From positions 248,001 to 312,000 of the forward strand of contig NZ_JAASRN010000002.1 of the NCBI RefSeq assembly GCF_011761635.1: a DNA stretch of 64,000 nt. Reading direction: 5' to 3'. Shown here in pieces: positions 34,081 through 42,935 of the stretch. Source of the DNA: Thermonema lapsum. Lineage in GTDB: Bacteria; Bacteroidota; Bacteroidia; Cytophagales; Thermonemataceae. Positions within the stretch are counted from its first letter, which is position 1. Each line of letters begins with the position of its first letter. A program made the translations under genes and the position numbers. A model generated the notes under the pieces. The model was not told the origin of the DNA. It saw only the letters and a program-made list of their open reading frames with translations, and searched no databases.

Positions 34081-36564
34081 TTATCGTATTTGTTGACCGA
34101 TGGTAAAGTGGAATTGCCCCCCATTGGCACCCGGGTCGCCGCGCACCTCGTCGAAGCCCACTGCATAATCGATACCTATCATACCAAAAGCAGGCATGAG
34201 CACCCGCGCCCCAATACCAGCAGAGCGGTAAACATTGAAGGGGTTGAAGCGCCCGAAATCTGCCCAGTTGTTGCCCGCTTCCACAAACGATAAGACGAAA
34301 ATGGTAGCTGCCGGATTCAACGAGAGCGGATAGCGTAACTCCATCACATACTTGCTGAATACCGTACCACCAGTGCCGGCATTTACCCCCGTAGAGAAAG
34401 GAACTATGGAGCGGTCTTTATAACCACGTAAAGCGATGATGTCGGAACCCAACAAGAAATTGAAACCCGACAAGCCACTACCACCCAAGATAAAGCGTTC
34501 AAAAGGTCCTACCTCTTTTTCTTTGCTGTAAGTTTGCAAAAAGCCGAAGTGTGCGCGAGTATTCAATACCAGCTTGCCTACTATGGGAGTAAAGAAAGAG
34601 GCGTCTAACATCCATTTATGATACTCAATCCATCTAAAACGTTCCTGTGGGCTCAAGGCATCGTAGTTTGCTCTGCCTTCTATGTTATCGAACAGAGAGA
34701 AAGGCGGTGTCATGGTTACACTCAATGATATGTTCGAACCAGTGCGTGGGAAAGTAGGGTTATCTATGCTGTTGCGTGCCAGTGTGGTGCTAAAAGTAAT
34801 GCTACGAGAAACCCCGTTGTTGTATCCCAAGCCCGCATTGTAGTTGTCAATGGTGTACTGGCGGAAACTCAAGGCATTGCTCAAAACGAAGTAGTCATCA
34901 GGGAAGTTCAGACGTCGCCCCAAGCTCATAGTAGCACTCGTAACTTGCAAGCCCCCCAACACCCGGTTTCTAAATACATTACGCTGCACCGAGTGGCTTA
35001 AGTTGACCGAGAAGGCATTGGGTTTCTTACCGCCCAACCAAGGCTCGGTAAAGGTGAGCGAGTAGGTTTGAAAAGCACGCCCGTTGGCTTGGATGCGCAA
35101 GGCAAGCTGCTGCCCATCGCCAGCAGGCACCGGGCGCCAGTTGCTTAACTTGCCAGCTTTACGCAAGGAGAAGTTGTTGAAGACAACCCCCACAGTGCCA
35201 ACAAAGCCAATGCCACCGCCCCAACCACCGGAAAGTTCCAGCTGGTCACTGGGTTTTTCTTCTACGGTGTAATTAATATCCACGGTTCCAGTTTCCAGAT
35301 GTGGAACCGGCTCGATTTGTATTTTTTCAGGGTCGAAATAGCCCAATTGACTCAGTGCCTGATTGGTACGTATAATCTCGCGGCGGCTGAACTTACGCCC
35401 TGGTATGGTACGTATTTCACGTAAAATCACATGGTCGCTCGTGCGTGTGTTGCCATTGATAAAAATGCTGTTGATGGTTGCCTGTGGTCCTTCATAAATA
35501 CGCATTTCGATATCAATGGAGTCGCCCTCCACCTTGGTTTCCACAGGGGTAATCCGGAAGAACAAATAGCCATTGTCCATATACAGGGAGCTGATGTCCT
35601 GCTCTGTCAAGCTAAAATTGAGGCGTTTATCCAGTTCTTCACGGTCATAAATATCCCCTTTTTTGATGCCCAACACCTGCGACAGGTATTCATCCGAATA
35701 CACGAAGTTGCCTTTCCATGTGATGTTGCGATAATGATACTGCGGTCCTTCGTGTAGTTTCATGTATATGTTTACCCGATTGGGCTTTACAAAATACACG
35801 CAGTCTTCCAATATCTGCGCATCGCGGTAGCCTTCTTTTCCATACAGCTTAATAATCCGCTCTTTGTCTTCTTTATATTTTTTGGGTACAAACTTCGAAG
35901 AGGTAAAAATACGCGGAAAGCGCTTTTCTTTTATTTTCATACGCCGGTGCAGGCGCTTGTCCGATACAGCTTGGTTGCCTTCAAAAATAATTTCGTCTGC
36001 CTTCACTTTCTTACCTCTTTCCACTTTCAACTTCAATATCACACTATTGGAGAGCAGCGTATCTTTTGGCTGAGTGGCATTGACCTTCACGGCATAAAAG
36101 CCTTTGTCTTTATAGTACTTTTCTACTGTAATCAAGGCATTTTTCACCAGTGGGTCGGAAATAATTTTGCCCTTGATGGCTTTGATTTTATCTTGTAGCT
36201 TATCGGCATCGCCCTTTTTCACCCCTTCAAACTGAATGCGTGATACTCGAGGGCGTTCTTGCAAATACAGATTCAAATAGACCTTGTTGCCTTCAAACTT
36301 GGTAGCTGTAATTTCCACATCCCCGAAAAGCCCTGTTTCCCAAAGCTTTCTGATGGCTGTGGCTGTGCGCGTACTGGGAATTTCCAAAGTATCACCTACT
36401 TTCAAGCCTGCCATATTGAGCAGGGCATTGCTGTCGAGAAACTTGATACCACTAATATTGATGCCAGCAATGACATACTCGCCGGAGCGGTTCTGTGCAT
36501 GAGCCAAGCCACTCAGCCACAAAAAGCACACAACTACCCGAAAACTCTTCAAAAAACGCTGCAT
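34081..36564 (-). CDS. bamA: Outer-membrane protein assembly factor BamA
   Basis: Inserts beta-barrel proteins into the outer membrane. 827 residues: signal peptide (VVCFLWLSGLAHAQ), five POTRA repeats to about residue 430 (YVIAGINISGIKFLDSNALL, RVSRIQFEGVKKGDADKLQD, TINSIFINGNTRTSDHVILR and so on), then the 16-strand barrel with GGWGGGIGFVGTVG near residue 450 and a VRGY-like ALRGYKDRS in the inward loop near residue 715. It ends FTIGQQIR rather than in Phe. It is 4 bases after uppS and 3 bases before ompH. Confidence 0.95.
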   Translation of the reverse strand: MQRFLKSFRVVVCFLWLSGLAHAQNRSGEYVIAGINISGIKFLDSNALLNMAGLKVGDTLEIPSTRTATAIRKLWETGLFGDVEITATKFEGNKVYLNLYLQERPRVSRIQFEGVKKGDADKLQDKIKAIKGKIISDPLVKNALITVEKYYKDKGFYAVKVNATQPKDTLLSNSVILKLKVERGKKVKADEIIFEGNQAVSDKRLHRRMKIKEKRFPRIFTSSKFVPKKYKEDKERIIKLYGKEGYRDAQILEDCVYFVKPNRVNIYMKLHEGPQYHYRNITWKGNFVYSDEYLSQVLGIKKGDIYDREELDKRLNFSLTEQDISSLYMDNGYLFFRITPVETKVEGDSIDIEMRIYEGPQATINSIFINGNTRTSDHVILREIRTIPGRKFSRREIIRTNQALSQLGYFDPEKIQIEPVPHLETGTVDINYTVEEKPSDQLELSGGWGGGIGFVGTVGVVFNNFSLRKAGKLSNWRPVPAGDGQQLALRIQANGRAFQTYSLTFTEPWLGGKKPNAFSVNLSHSVQRNVFRNRVLGGLQVTSATMSLGRRLNFPDDYFVLSNALSFRQYTIDNYNAGLGYNNGVSRSITFSTTLARNSIDNPTFPRTGSNISLSVTMTPPFSLFDNIEGRANYDALSPQERFRWIEYHKWMLDASFFTPIVGKLVLNTRAHFGFLQTYSKEKEVGPFERFILGGSGLSGFNFLLGSDIIALRGYKDRSIVPFSTGVNAGTGGTVFSKYVMELRYPLSLNPAATIFVLSFVEAGNNWADFGRFNPFNVYRSAGIGARVLMPAFGMIGIDYAVGFDEVRGDPGANGGQFHFTIGQQIR

Positions 36565-36568
36565 TGTT

Positions 36569-37315
36569 TTATTCTGATTTTACTTGTTCACTGATTTTCC
36601 CAAAACGCCGTTCTCTTTGTTGAAAAGAACGAATGGCTTCAAACAAATGTTGTTTGCGGAAGTCGGGCCACAAGATGGGCGTAAAGTAAAGCTCGGTATA
36701 AGCCAGCTCCCACAACATAAAATTGCTGATGCGCATTTCGCCACTGGTACGAATCAGCAGTTCGGGTTCTGGCATGAAGGAAGTAGAAAGATACCGCCCG
36801 ATGGTATCGGCAGTAATGGCTTCGGGTTGGAGGCGTCCATAGCGTACATCCTCCGCCATGCGCTGCATGGCTTGAGTCAGGTCCCAGCGTCCACTATAGC
36901 TGAGCGCCAGCGTGAGAGTAAGTCCGGTGTTATGTGCCGTCAGCGCTATGGCGTCTTGTAGTTCTTGTTGAGCGGTCGGCGGCAAGTCGCTCAGTTGCCC
37001 TATGGCTTTCAGACGCACATTGTTTTCATTCAGCTTTTTCACCTCTTGGCGTATAGTAGATACCAGCAGGCTCATCAAGGCATTCACCTCTTGGCGAGGG
37101 CGTGCCCAATTTTCTGTAGAAAAGGCATAAAGGGTAAGAAACCCTACCCCCGCTTCGCCGCATCCTTCTACAGCTGCACGCACTGCCTCAACAGCATTTT
37201 GATGCCCAAAAACACGGGCTGCTCCCCGTTGTTTAGCCCAGCGCCCGTTACCATCCATGATAATAGCTATATGCTTGGGCACTGCCTGTTTTTTAATTTC
37301 TTCTAATGAAACCAT
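36569..37315 (-). CDS. uppS: Undecaprenyl (isoprenyl) diphosphate synthase
   Basis: Builds the C55 lipid carrier for peptidoglycan and O-antigen by adding isopentenyl units to farnesyl diphosphate. 248 residues with HIAIIMDGNGRWAKQRG near residue 16 (catalytic Asp and phosphate site), LTLYAFSTENWARP near residue 72, LALSYSGRWDLTQAM near residue 147 and LLIRTSGEMRISNFMLWELA near residue 195 (the RxSGExRxSNF motif). All are in place. It sits between the porG-like genes and bamA. Confidence 0.96.
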   Translation of the reverse strand: MVSLEEIKKQAVPKHIAIIMDGNGRWAKQRGAARVFGHQNAVEAVRAAVEGCGEAGVGFLTLYAFSTENWARPRQEVNALMSLLVSTIRQEVKKLNENNVRLKAIGQLSDLPPTAQQELQDAIALTAHNTGLTLTLALSYSGRWDLTQAMQRMAEDVRYGRLQPEAITADTIGRYLSTSFMPEPELLIRTSGEMRISNFMLWELAYTELYFTPILWPDFRKQHLFEAIRSFQQRERRFGKISEQVKSE

Positions 37316-37409
37316 TCGTTTGTATTCTTAGGAATAAGCCCGTACCCAGTCTCTTGCTTCGTTAAGAGGCTGCAATTTAGCAAGAATCTGGCATTTGTTC
37401 TTAGCGATT

Positions 37410-38108
37410 TTAAAACTTGTAAAAAGAAGGGCAAGGCTTAGCGTAGAAGGTGTAGGTCAAATGAATTGCTGAAAAAAAGTACCAGTCTTTGTCATAGGTG
37501 TTGCCGGTGTAGTACTTAGCAGGGCGAACAGGTAGAAGCCGCTCATTGGTATAGAGGTCATCGAGGTAGTCTGTAAATGTCTTTCTAGCCCCAACTTCAG
37601 CATTCAAATTCCAATGTTTACCCAAAACCACTTTCATGCCCACCCCCATGGGCACTGACAGCTGGTAAAGGCTATAATCTGGCGATATATTTTGAGCAGG
37701 ATTCATGCGAAAAGCAGCAACGCCCATCAATAAATAGGGGCTCCAGCCTTGAAAATGGCTGGGATTTCGGTAATAAAAAAAATTATATTCTAAAATGGCT
37801 GCCAACTCAGTCAGTTCTGTTTGAAAGCTATATTGACGACGACGTGCCAAGGGGGTATTTAGGTCACTGTCGTGGGCTTCGATGTTTCCATAACTAAAGC
37901 TCAAGCGCGTGGAAAGGGCTTCATTCCAATTCTGACGCCACAAGACCGAAAAACCCAAGCGCGGCGATTGATAGTTGATATAAGGTGCCAACTCGCCTTT
38001 GTAATTCCAAACGCCCACACCGGCACCTAACTCATGACGCTGCCCGTAAGAAGGGGCAGCGCCAGCCAGCCACAACACAATAAAAACAAGTATATTTAAT
38101 TTCTGCAT
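37410..38108 (-). CDS. porG: PorG/DUF6089 family outer-membrane protein
   Basis: A 232-residue beta-rich outer-membrane protein of the DUF6089 family, which includes PorG of the type IX secretion system. A signal peptide (ILVFIVLWLAGAAPSYGQ) precedes HELGAGVGVWNYKGELAPYI, then strand pairs, FTDYLDDLYTN near residue 185 and a C-terminal CPSFYKF. Its place next to uppS and bamA matches the porG neighbourhood of Porphyromonas. No other secretion genes lie in the window, so a role in type IX secretion is inferred from family and context only. Confidence 0.75.
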   Translation of the reverse strand: MQKLNILVFIVLWLAGAAPSYGQRHELGAGVGVWNYKGELAPYINYQSPRLGFSVLWRQNWNEALSTRLSFSYGNIEAHDSDLNTPLARRRQYSFQTELTELAAILEYNFFYYRNPSHFQGWSPYLLMGVAAFRMNPAQNISPDYSLYQLSVPMGVGMKVVLGKHWNLNAEVGARKTFTDYLDDLYTNERLLPVRPAKYYTGNTYDKDWYFFSAIHLTYTFYAKPCPSFYKF

Positions 38109-38180
38109 TGGTAAGTGTGTTCTTTTTCAATGAGACAAAACCCAAATGCCTGTGGTAGCGCCTTGATACAACGGCAGAGA

Positions 38181-39176
38181 TTAACGGAACTTAGGACAGC
38201 GCACCTTGCCGGCAAAGATATAGGTAAGTTTAAAACCTAAGGTGATGACTTTGTCCAACTCCTTGCTGTTTCCGCGTTGGTCACCGCCTCTACCGAAGCC
38301 TACCACTGTGGGGTTACCCAGCTCGTCGGTAGTCAAGCCGCCGATACTGTCTGCTACTGGTCGAAAGTCGCGAGTTTTGCCGGTGATGGGGTCACGCGTT
38401 TCGGTGGTGCGGTTTGCCATTATCACTGCCAAAGGACCTACTTGGTCCAAGAGGTCACGAGGGTCGGCATAGTTGCCGCTTACGTCGTCGAGGTAATCAG
38501 TAAAGGTGTAGTGATATACAAACTCAAAGCTCAAATCGAAGTTATCGTTCAGCTTATAGCGCACACCAGCACCAAAAGGCACTGAAAACTGAATCAAAGA
38601 GTAGGGCTTGCTCGGATATTTCAGGTTGGGGTTATAGTTCGGTGTCAATCCTTGCCCTTCGGTGCGCAGCGGTTGAAGAGCTACCCATTCGCCATTGGGC
38701 GTCATCCCTTTGGGATTATGATAGAAAGCCCCTACCCCAGCAAATACATAAGGACGCCACATGGGACGGCGATAAAAATACCCCCGTGAAGGAATCAAGT
38801 CAACAGCCAAGCGCACAGACAGTTCAAATATATCGTTACGGAAGTTGGCATTGCGCAAGTAGCGATATTTGTGCTGTTGGTCATTAGGGTCAGCATTTCT
38901 GAAGTCCGATGCCATAATGCGCAGATAGTCAAATTCTGCCTCAAGCTGCATGCGGCTATTAAAACGGCGTGCAACGCCCGCCATTACACTGGGACGGGTA
39001 TAGGCTATGTTGGTACTGGCAGGGTTATCGTCCGGAGCCAGGTCTCCGAAATAGTTGGCGGCGCCCAAACCGCCATAGATAGCCCAATAATCGCCTCCGC
39101 TATTAATTCGTTGTGCCTGTGCACCCCAAAGGGTACCTGCAACACAAAAAACCACAAAACAGAATTTGCGCATCAT
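38181..39176 (-). CDS. PorG/DUF6089-like outer-membrane protein, longer paralogue
   Basis: A 331-residue relative of the next gene downstream: signal peptide (FCFVVFCVAGTLWGAQAQ), YWAIYGGLGAANYFGDLAP at the start of the barrel, DFDYLR-like strands, FTDYLDDVSGNYADPRD near residue 225 and the same kind of end (KVRCPKFR). It carries an extra loop of about 60 residues near the end (PITGKTRDFRPVADSIGG region). Duplication and divergence of one barrel gene is the simplest reading. It has its own good promoter 76 bases upstream and begins the porG-uppS-bamA-ompH transcript. Confidence 0.78.
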   Translation of the reverse strand: MMRKFCFVVFCVAGTLWGAQAQRINSGGDYWAIYGGLGAANYFGDLAPDDNPASTNIAYTRPSVMAGVARRFNSRMQLEAEFDYLRIMASDFRNADPNDQQHKYRYLRNANFRNDIFELSVRLAVDLIPSRGYFYRRPMWRPYVFAGVGAFYHNPKGMTPNGEWVALQPLRTEGQGLTPNYNPNLKYPSKPYSLIQFSVPFGAGVRYKLNDNFDLSFEFVYHYTFTDYLDDVSGNYADPRDLLDQVGPLAVIMANRTTETRDPITGKTRDFRPVADSIGGLTTDELGNPTVVGFGRGGDQRGNSKELDKVITLGFKLTYIFAGKVRCPKFR

Positions 39177-39251
39177 TTTGTTTTTAGGTTAAAACTCTTC
39201 AAAAATTGTGCCTTCTCACTATACGAGTTTTTGAACAAAAACCTTCTCATT

Positions 39252-39283
39252 CAAAGGTATAAAAAGAAAGGAATAAGTTCAAG
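39252..39283 (-). promoter_or_regulatory. Promoter of the porG-bamA cluster (CTTG-N20-TACCTTTG)
   Basis: On the minus strand CTTG (39283-39280), 20 bases, then TACCTTTG (39259-39252). Spacing equals that of the tRNA promoters. It is the only such match upstream of the six-gene envelope cluster. Confidence 0.6.
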
Positions 39284-39354
39284 TATTTCTATTCAAAAAC
39301 TTTTATTTTCAGCATAAAGTATTAAATTGATTGAATTCAAAATTGAACAGAGTT

Positions 39355-40203
39355 ATGAATAGACTGCTCACAATACTTATTTTAAGCCTGCTGTGCAGTG
39401 GGCTCTATGCCCAAACGCCAGCTTGTTGCACAAGTGCTACTCGAAGCTTTGCTGCTTTCGCCTCCGACAAAAGCTTCAACAGCCAACACGAAATCCCTCT
39501 CCCCTACCGACACAATAGCGACATAGGCAAAGACATCACCTTTCCGGTTGAAGACGGACAAGCAGCGCATGCCTACGAGCTACGTGCCCAAAAGCCCTCG
39601 CCTCTATGGCTTTTTGTCTTCCATGAATGGTGGGGGCTCAACGACCATATCAAAAAAGAAGCGGAGAAATTATACAAGGACTTAGGAGGCAAAGTAAATG
39701 TACTGGCATTGGACCTTTATGACCGCCAAGTAGCCACTACACGCGAAGAGGCTGCCCAACTCATGCAAAGCGCACAAGAAGCCCGGATAAGAAGCATCAT
39801 TCGTGGAGCTGCACAATATGCAGGCAAGAAAGCCCATATTGCCACCATCGGATGGTGCTTTGGGGGTGGCTGGTCAATGCAAGCAGCGCTCATGCTTGGC
39901 AAGCAAGCGCATGCCTGCATCATCTATTACGGCATGCCGGAGCAAAACATAGAAAAATTGAAAAGCCTCCGGGCACCAGTGTTGGGCATCTTTGCCACTC
40001 AAGACCGCTGGATTAACCCGGAAGTAGTCAAGGCATTTGAACAGGCAATGAAGGCAGCGGGCAAGGCATTAGAAGTGTATAGCTATGACGCAGACCATGC
40101 CTTTGCCAACCCGAGCAACCCTCATTATCAGAGTGAAGCTACCGCCCAAGCTTATGATAAGACTTTAAAGTTTTTGCAGCGCCATCTGCTTGGCAAAGAT
40201 TAA
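39355..40203 (+). CDS. Dienelactone hydrolase family protein, secreted
   Basis: A 282-residue alpha/beta hydrolase with a signal peptide (LLTILILSLLCSGLYAQ) and a Cys pair (ACCTS) just after it. The catalytic triad fits dienelactone hydrolases: Cys in TIGWCFGGGWSMQ near residue 168, Asp in FATQDRWINPEV near residue 218 and His in YDADHAFANPSN near residue 250. LFVFHEWWGLNDHIK near residue 88 is the oxyanion region. Its substrate is not known. ATG 39355 is used, since upstream codons offer only TTG. Confidence 0.9.
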   Translation: MNRLLTILILSLLCSGLYAQTPACCTSATRSFAAFASDKSFNSQHEIPLPYRHNSDIGKDITFPVEDGQAAHAYELRAQKPSPLWLFVFHEWWGLNDHIKKEAEKLYKDLGGKVNVLALDLYDRQVATTREEAAQLMQSAQEARIRSIIRGAAQYAGKKAHIATIGWCFGGGWSMQAALMLGKQAHACIIYYGMPEQNIEKLKSLRAPVLGIFATQDRWINPEVVKAFEQAMKAAGKALEVYSYDADHAFANPSNPHYQSEATAQAYDKTLKFLQRHLLGKD

Positions 40204-40303
40204 ACAACGGAGGAAAACCACAGCGTAGCCTTCCTGGATATTTCACAAATAACTTCAGGAATTACTATACATACAAAGCTAACGAAAACGAAATGGATTA
40301 GAA

Positions 40304-40331
40304 TAAAAAAGGGAGCCCAAAAGGCTCCCTC
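40304..40331 (-). terminator. Intrinsic terminator of the exbB-exbD operon
   Basis: On the minus strand AGGGAGCC and GGCTCCCT pair around a 5-base loop and are followed by TTTTTTATTC. Confidence 0.85.
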
Positions 40332-40351
40332 AAAAGTTATGATATAGCTTC

Positions 40352-40822
40352 CTATTGCTCTGAAGCACTTGCCTTCACCGCGTTGAACAACACCATACGT
40401 AATTCGTTATCACGCAGGGTATTGGTCACGTCGCTTACCACGCCCATTTTCACATCCTTATCTACTTTGAGCGAGACAATCATCCTTGCACGTTTTTCCA
40501 AAGGCAAGGCAGCCTGCTCTTCCAGCAACAAGGGGGCAATGGCATTAGGCTCGAGCAGCACGTCGTTCACCTGCACGCGCGGCTCAGAACCAAAAGCCGC
40601 TTTGTTGATAGGCGGTCCGATGTACACATAACTCACCACGGTAGGGTCATCTACCTCTTGTATTTGGCTTGCATGCGGCAGTTCTTGCTCTACAAGTACC
40701 TGCTCAGGCTTCAACTGAGTGGTTACCATAAAGAAGAACAAGAGCATGAAGATGATATCGGGTAGTGCCGCCGTGGGTATCTCCTGTTTTGCTTTTGTTT
40801 TCTTCTTGAAATGCCCTTGCAT
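40352..40822 (-). CDS. exbD: ExbD/TolR family biopolymer transporter (second copy)
   Basis: A 156-residue inner-membrane protein of a proton-driven motor. One helix near residues 18-38 carries the key Asp: ALPDIIFMLLFFFMVTTQ. A periplasmic domain follows. It is 2 bases after the first ExbD gene. It differs from the first copy in having a longer insert (VVSYVYIGPPINKAAFGSEP) in the periplasmic domain. The pair may form a mixed dimer within the ExbB ring. Confidence 0.92.
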   Translation of the reverse strand: MQGHFKKKTKAKQEIPTAALPDIIFMLLFFFMVTTQLKPEQVLVEQELPHASQIQEVDDPTVVSYVYIGPPINKAAFGSEPRVQVNDVLLEPNAIAPLLLEEQAALPLEKRARMIVSLKVDKDVKMGVVSDVTNTLRDNELRMVLFNAVKASASEQ

Positions 40823-40824
40823 GA

Positions 40825-41388
40825 TTATTTCTTTTTATTCGGGTCAGCAATTGAAATCATCATCGGGATGCGCTCCTTCACCTGCTGATATTTTTGTTTC
40901 ATATCGGGCGGGAGCTTATCCTCTTTGATAGCCAAGTATTGCTCTACAGTAATACCCAAGGCTTCTGCTCTGGCTTCATGATAAGCCTGCTTTACCCTGT
41001 CCAGTACTTTGATGTACATATCGTAGCTGGTACCACGGTCCACTTTTATGGAAACGACCGCCTTTTGAGGGCTGTCTGAAAGTTTAGGGTCGCGCCCGTT
41101 GTTAGTAATATGACGCTTCACCGCCTCTTTCAGGTTTGCCAAATCCATGATTTCATCCTCTACCAGCAGTTCGTCGTTACGGTTCACCAGTATTTTGAAG
41201 AGGTTGCGGTCGTTGATTTCCTTCTGCAGCTGTTCCTGATTGGGGTCTTTCTTGGGAGGCAAGACCATAGGTATCCCTTCTTCGGCGGGGAACTGGGTGG
41301 TCACCAAGAAGAAAATCAGCAACAGGAAGGCAATATCTGCCATGGCGCCTGCACTAATCTCCGGTGCTTGTCTTTCTTTTTTTGCCAT
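40825..41388 (-). CDS. exbD: ExbD/TolR family biopolymer transporter (first copy)
   Basis: A 187-residue protein with a short cytoplasmic start (MAKKERQAPEISAG), a helix carrying the proton-path Asp (AMADIAFLLLIFFLVTTQF) and a periplasmic domain with AVVSIKVDRGTSYDMYIKVL. The C-terminus is 30-40 residues longer than usual (DKLPPDMKQKYQQVKERIP). With ExbB it turns proton flow into force on TonB-like or other envelope proteins. It is 8 bases after the 135-residue membrane protein. Confidence 0.93.
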   Translation of the reverse strand: MAKKERQAPEISAGAMADIAFLLLIFFLVTTQFPAEEGIPMVLPPKKDPNQEQLQKEINDRNLFKILVNRNDELLVEDEIMDLANLKEAVKRHITNNGRDPKLSDSPQKAVVSIKVDRGTSYDMYIKVLDRVKQAYHEARAEALGITVEQYLAIKEDKLPPDMKQKYQQVKERIPMMISIADPNKKK

Positions 41389-41396
41389 GATGCTGA

Positions 41397-41804
41397 TTAT
41401 CTAAGGGTACGTAGTACTTCGGTCAATATGATGCTAAGGAAAGCAACTGCCAGCAAGATGTAGAAGGTGATGATAACCCCTCCATATAGTTTGAAAGCCC
41501 CAGCAGTTACGCCGAAACGCTCTACCAATTGAGCCGGTACATCAGAGCCAGCTATTGCCCAGCCAAGAAGGAATATCACGCCCAGCACCAACACACCGAT
41601 ACCGGTTTTTGCCAGCTTTTTGGGGTCGGGGTTGGTCACGATAGGCAAGAAGATAGCCAGCAATGCTGCCAAGCCAATGGCAATATACGCCAAATAAATC
41701 AGAACAGAAACAAAGCCGGGCACTTCTTCTCCTCCTTGTGCATAAGCGAAGTTCGGTATATTGGATACGCCCCAAAGGGCAAGGATACTCAAAATTCTTT
41801 TCAT
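41397..41804 (-). CDS. Small membrane protein between exbB and exbD
   Basis: A 135-residue protein with an N-terminal signal-like helix ending in FAYAQGG and three further membrane helices (VLIYLAYIAIGLAALLAIFLPIV, IGVLVLGVIFLLGWAIA, GGVIITFYILLAVAFLSIIL). A short loop NPDPKKLAKT lies between the first two. I cannot name a characterised family. Placement between exbB and the two exbD genes, with 8 and 41 base gaps, suggests that it is a fourth subunit or regulator of the motor. Confidence 0.78.
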   Translation of the reverse strand: MKRILSILALWGVSNIPNFAYAQGGEEVPGFVSVLIYLAYIAIGLAALLAIFLPIVTNPDPKKLAKTGIGVLVLGVIFLLGWAIAGSDVPAQLVERFGVTAGAFKLYGGVIITFYILLAVAFLSIILTEVLRTLR

Positions 41805-41845
41805 AATATCTTGGGTTAAGATTTAGAGAGAAACGGAAGCATGTA

Positions 41846-42661
41846 TTACTTCAACAAACCGGCTTTATGACGCACCAAGAGGTCAACCAAAGAGATAGAA
41901 GCATCTTCCATTTCATTGACCATGCTATCGATTTTCGATACGCAGTAGTTGTAGAAGACTTGAAGAATCACCCCTACAATCAAACCGCCAATGGTAGTCA
42001 AAAGCGCCACTTTGATTTCACCGGCAATCAAGGAAGCGTCGAGGTTACCGGCTTGCTGGATTTTGTCGAAAGCAGCCACCATACCCAATACAGTACCCAT
42101 GAAACCAAGCATAGGAGCAATGGCAATGAAGAGCGATACCCACACCAAGCCGCGCTCCAATTTACCCATCACTACCGAGCCGTATGCCAATACCGACTTT
42201 TCTACCATTTCGATGCCTTCATCCACACGCATCAAACCTTGTGCGAACAGAGAAGCCACAGCACCTTTTTGATTTTGAGCTACTTTCAAAGCGCCATCGG
42301 TACCTTGTGTTTTCAAAGCCTCTTCAATTTCGGTCAACAGTTTCTTCGTGTTGGTAGAGCTCAGGTTCAAGTAGATGATACGCTCGATAGAGATAGCCAA
42401 ACCAAGAATCAAACAGATGAGGATGATGGACATAAATTCCACGCCACCCTCGATAAACTTCTCAAGAACAAATTGATGAAACGATTGTTCTTTAGCTGCG
42501 TTTGTTTCTTCCTGCACAGTAGCTTCTTGTGCTGTTGTTTTTGTTTCAGCCGGAGCCACCTCTTCAGTAGCAGCAGTCGTGTCGGTTTCAGTTTGAGCAA
42601 ACACTGGGGTTTGCACATACAAAAGACCAGCTAAGGCGAAAATAGAGAATAGCTTTTTCAT
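41846..42661 (-). CDS. exbB: MotA/TolQ/ExbB family proton channel protein
   Basis: A 271-residue inner-membrane motor subunit. It has a cleavable-looking signal (FSIFALAGLLYVQTPVFAQ) and a Thr/Glu/Ala-rich periplasmic stretch of about 50 residues not present in E. coli ExbB. Three helices follow: FMSIILICLILGLAISIERII, then ERGLVWVSLFIAIAPMLGFM leading into GTVLGMVAAF, and IKVALLTTIGGLIVGVILQV. The last two are the TolQ signature. ATG 42661 is used rather than a GTG three codons upstream. It starts a four-gene operon with two exbD genes. Confidence 0.94.
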   Translation of the reverse strand: MKKLFSIFALAGLLYVQTPVFAQTETDTTAATEEVAPAETKTTAQEATVQEETNAAKEQSFHQFVLEKFIEGGVEFMSIILICLILGLAISIERIIYLNLSSTNTKKLLTEIEEALKTQGTDGALKVAQNQKGAVASLFAQGLMRVDEGIEMVEKSVLAYGSVVMGKLERGLVWVSLFIAIAPMLGFMGTVLGMVAAFDKIQQAGNLDASLIAGEIKVALLTTIGGLIVGVILQVFYNYCVSKIDSMVNEMEDASISLVDLLVRHKAGLLK

Positions 42662-42727
42662 ACTCAACACTTTATTAGTTGCTTAAATGTTTAAATTTTG
42701 AAACCATTGATTTGCTTAAAAAAATAG

Positions 42728-42816
42728 CAGAGAGGACGGGATTCGAACCCGCGATCCCGGTTTTCCGGGATACACGCTCTCCAGGCGTGCGCCTTCGACC
42801 ACTCGGCCACCTCTCT
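42728..42816 (-). tRNA. tRNA-Ser (GGA)
   Basis: An 89-base tRNA with the long variable arm of serine tRNAs. AGAGAGG pairs with CCTCTCT, the D arm has GGCCGAGTGGTCGAAGGC, the anticodon loop CTGGAGA gives GGA, the variable arm is TATCCCGG-AAAA-CCGGGAT, and the T loop is TTCGAAT. Discriminator G; CCA is not encoded. It may be co-transcribed with exbB 66 bases on. Confidence 0.96.
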
Positions 42817-42875
42817 GTACTTTCAAAAGAAACCCGAAACAGAAGTGATATAGCCCTGTTTCGAAGCTTCCGATG

Positions 42876-42907
42876 CAAATATGATTATTTTCCTAATTCC
42901 ATGCAAA
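42876..42907 (-). promoter_or_regulatory. Promoter of tRNA-Ser (TTTG-N20-CATATTTG)
   Basis: On the minus strand TTTG (42907-42904), 20 bases, then CATATTTG (42883-42876), one base off TAnnTTTG. It lies 60 bases before the tRNA. Confidence 0.55.
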
Positions 42908-42935
42908 TTTTGTTTGGTAGTATCTTCATGTACCA

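Noticed and set aside
42675-42878. 67-codon minus-strand frame across tRNA-Ser
   Set aside because: Covers the tRNA and its promoter; no family similarity.
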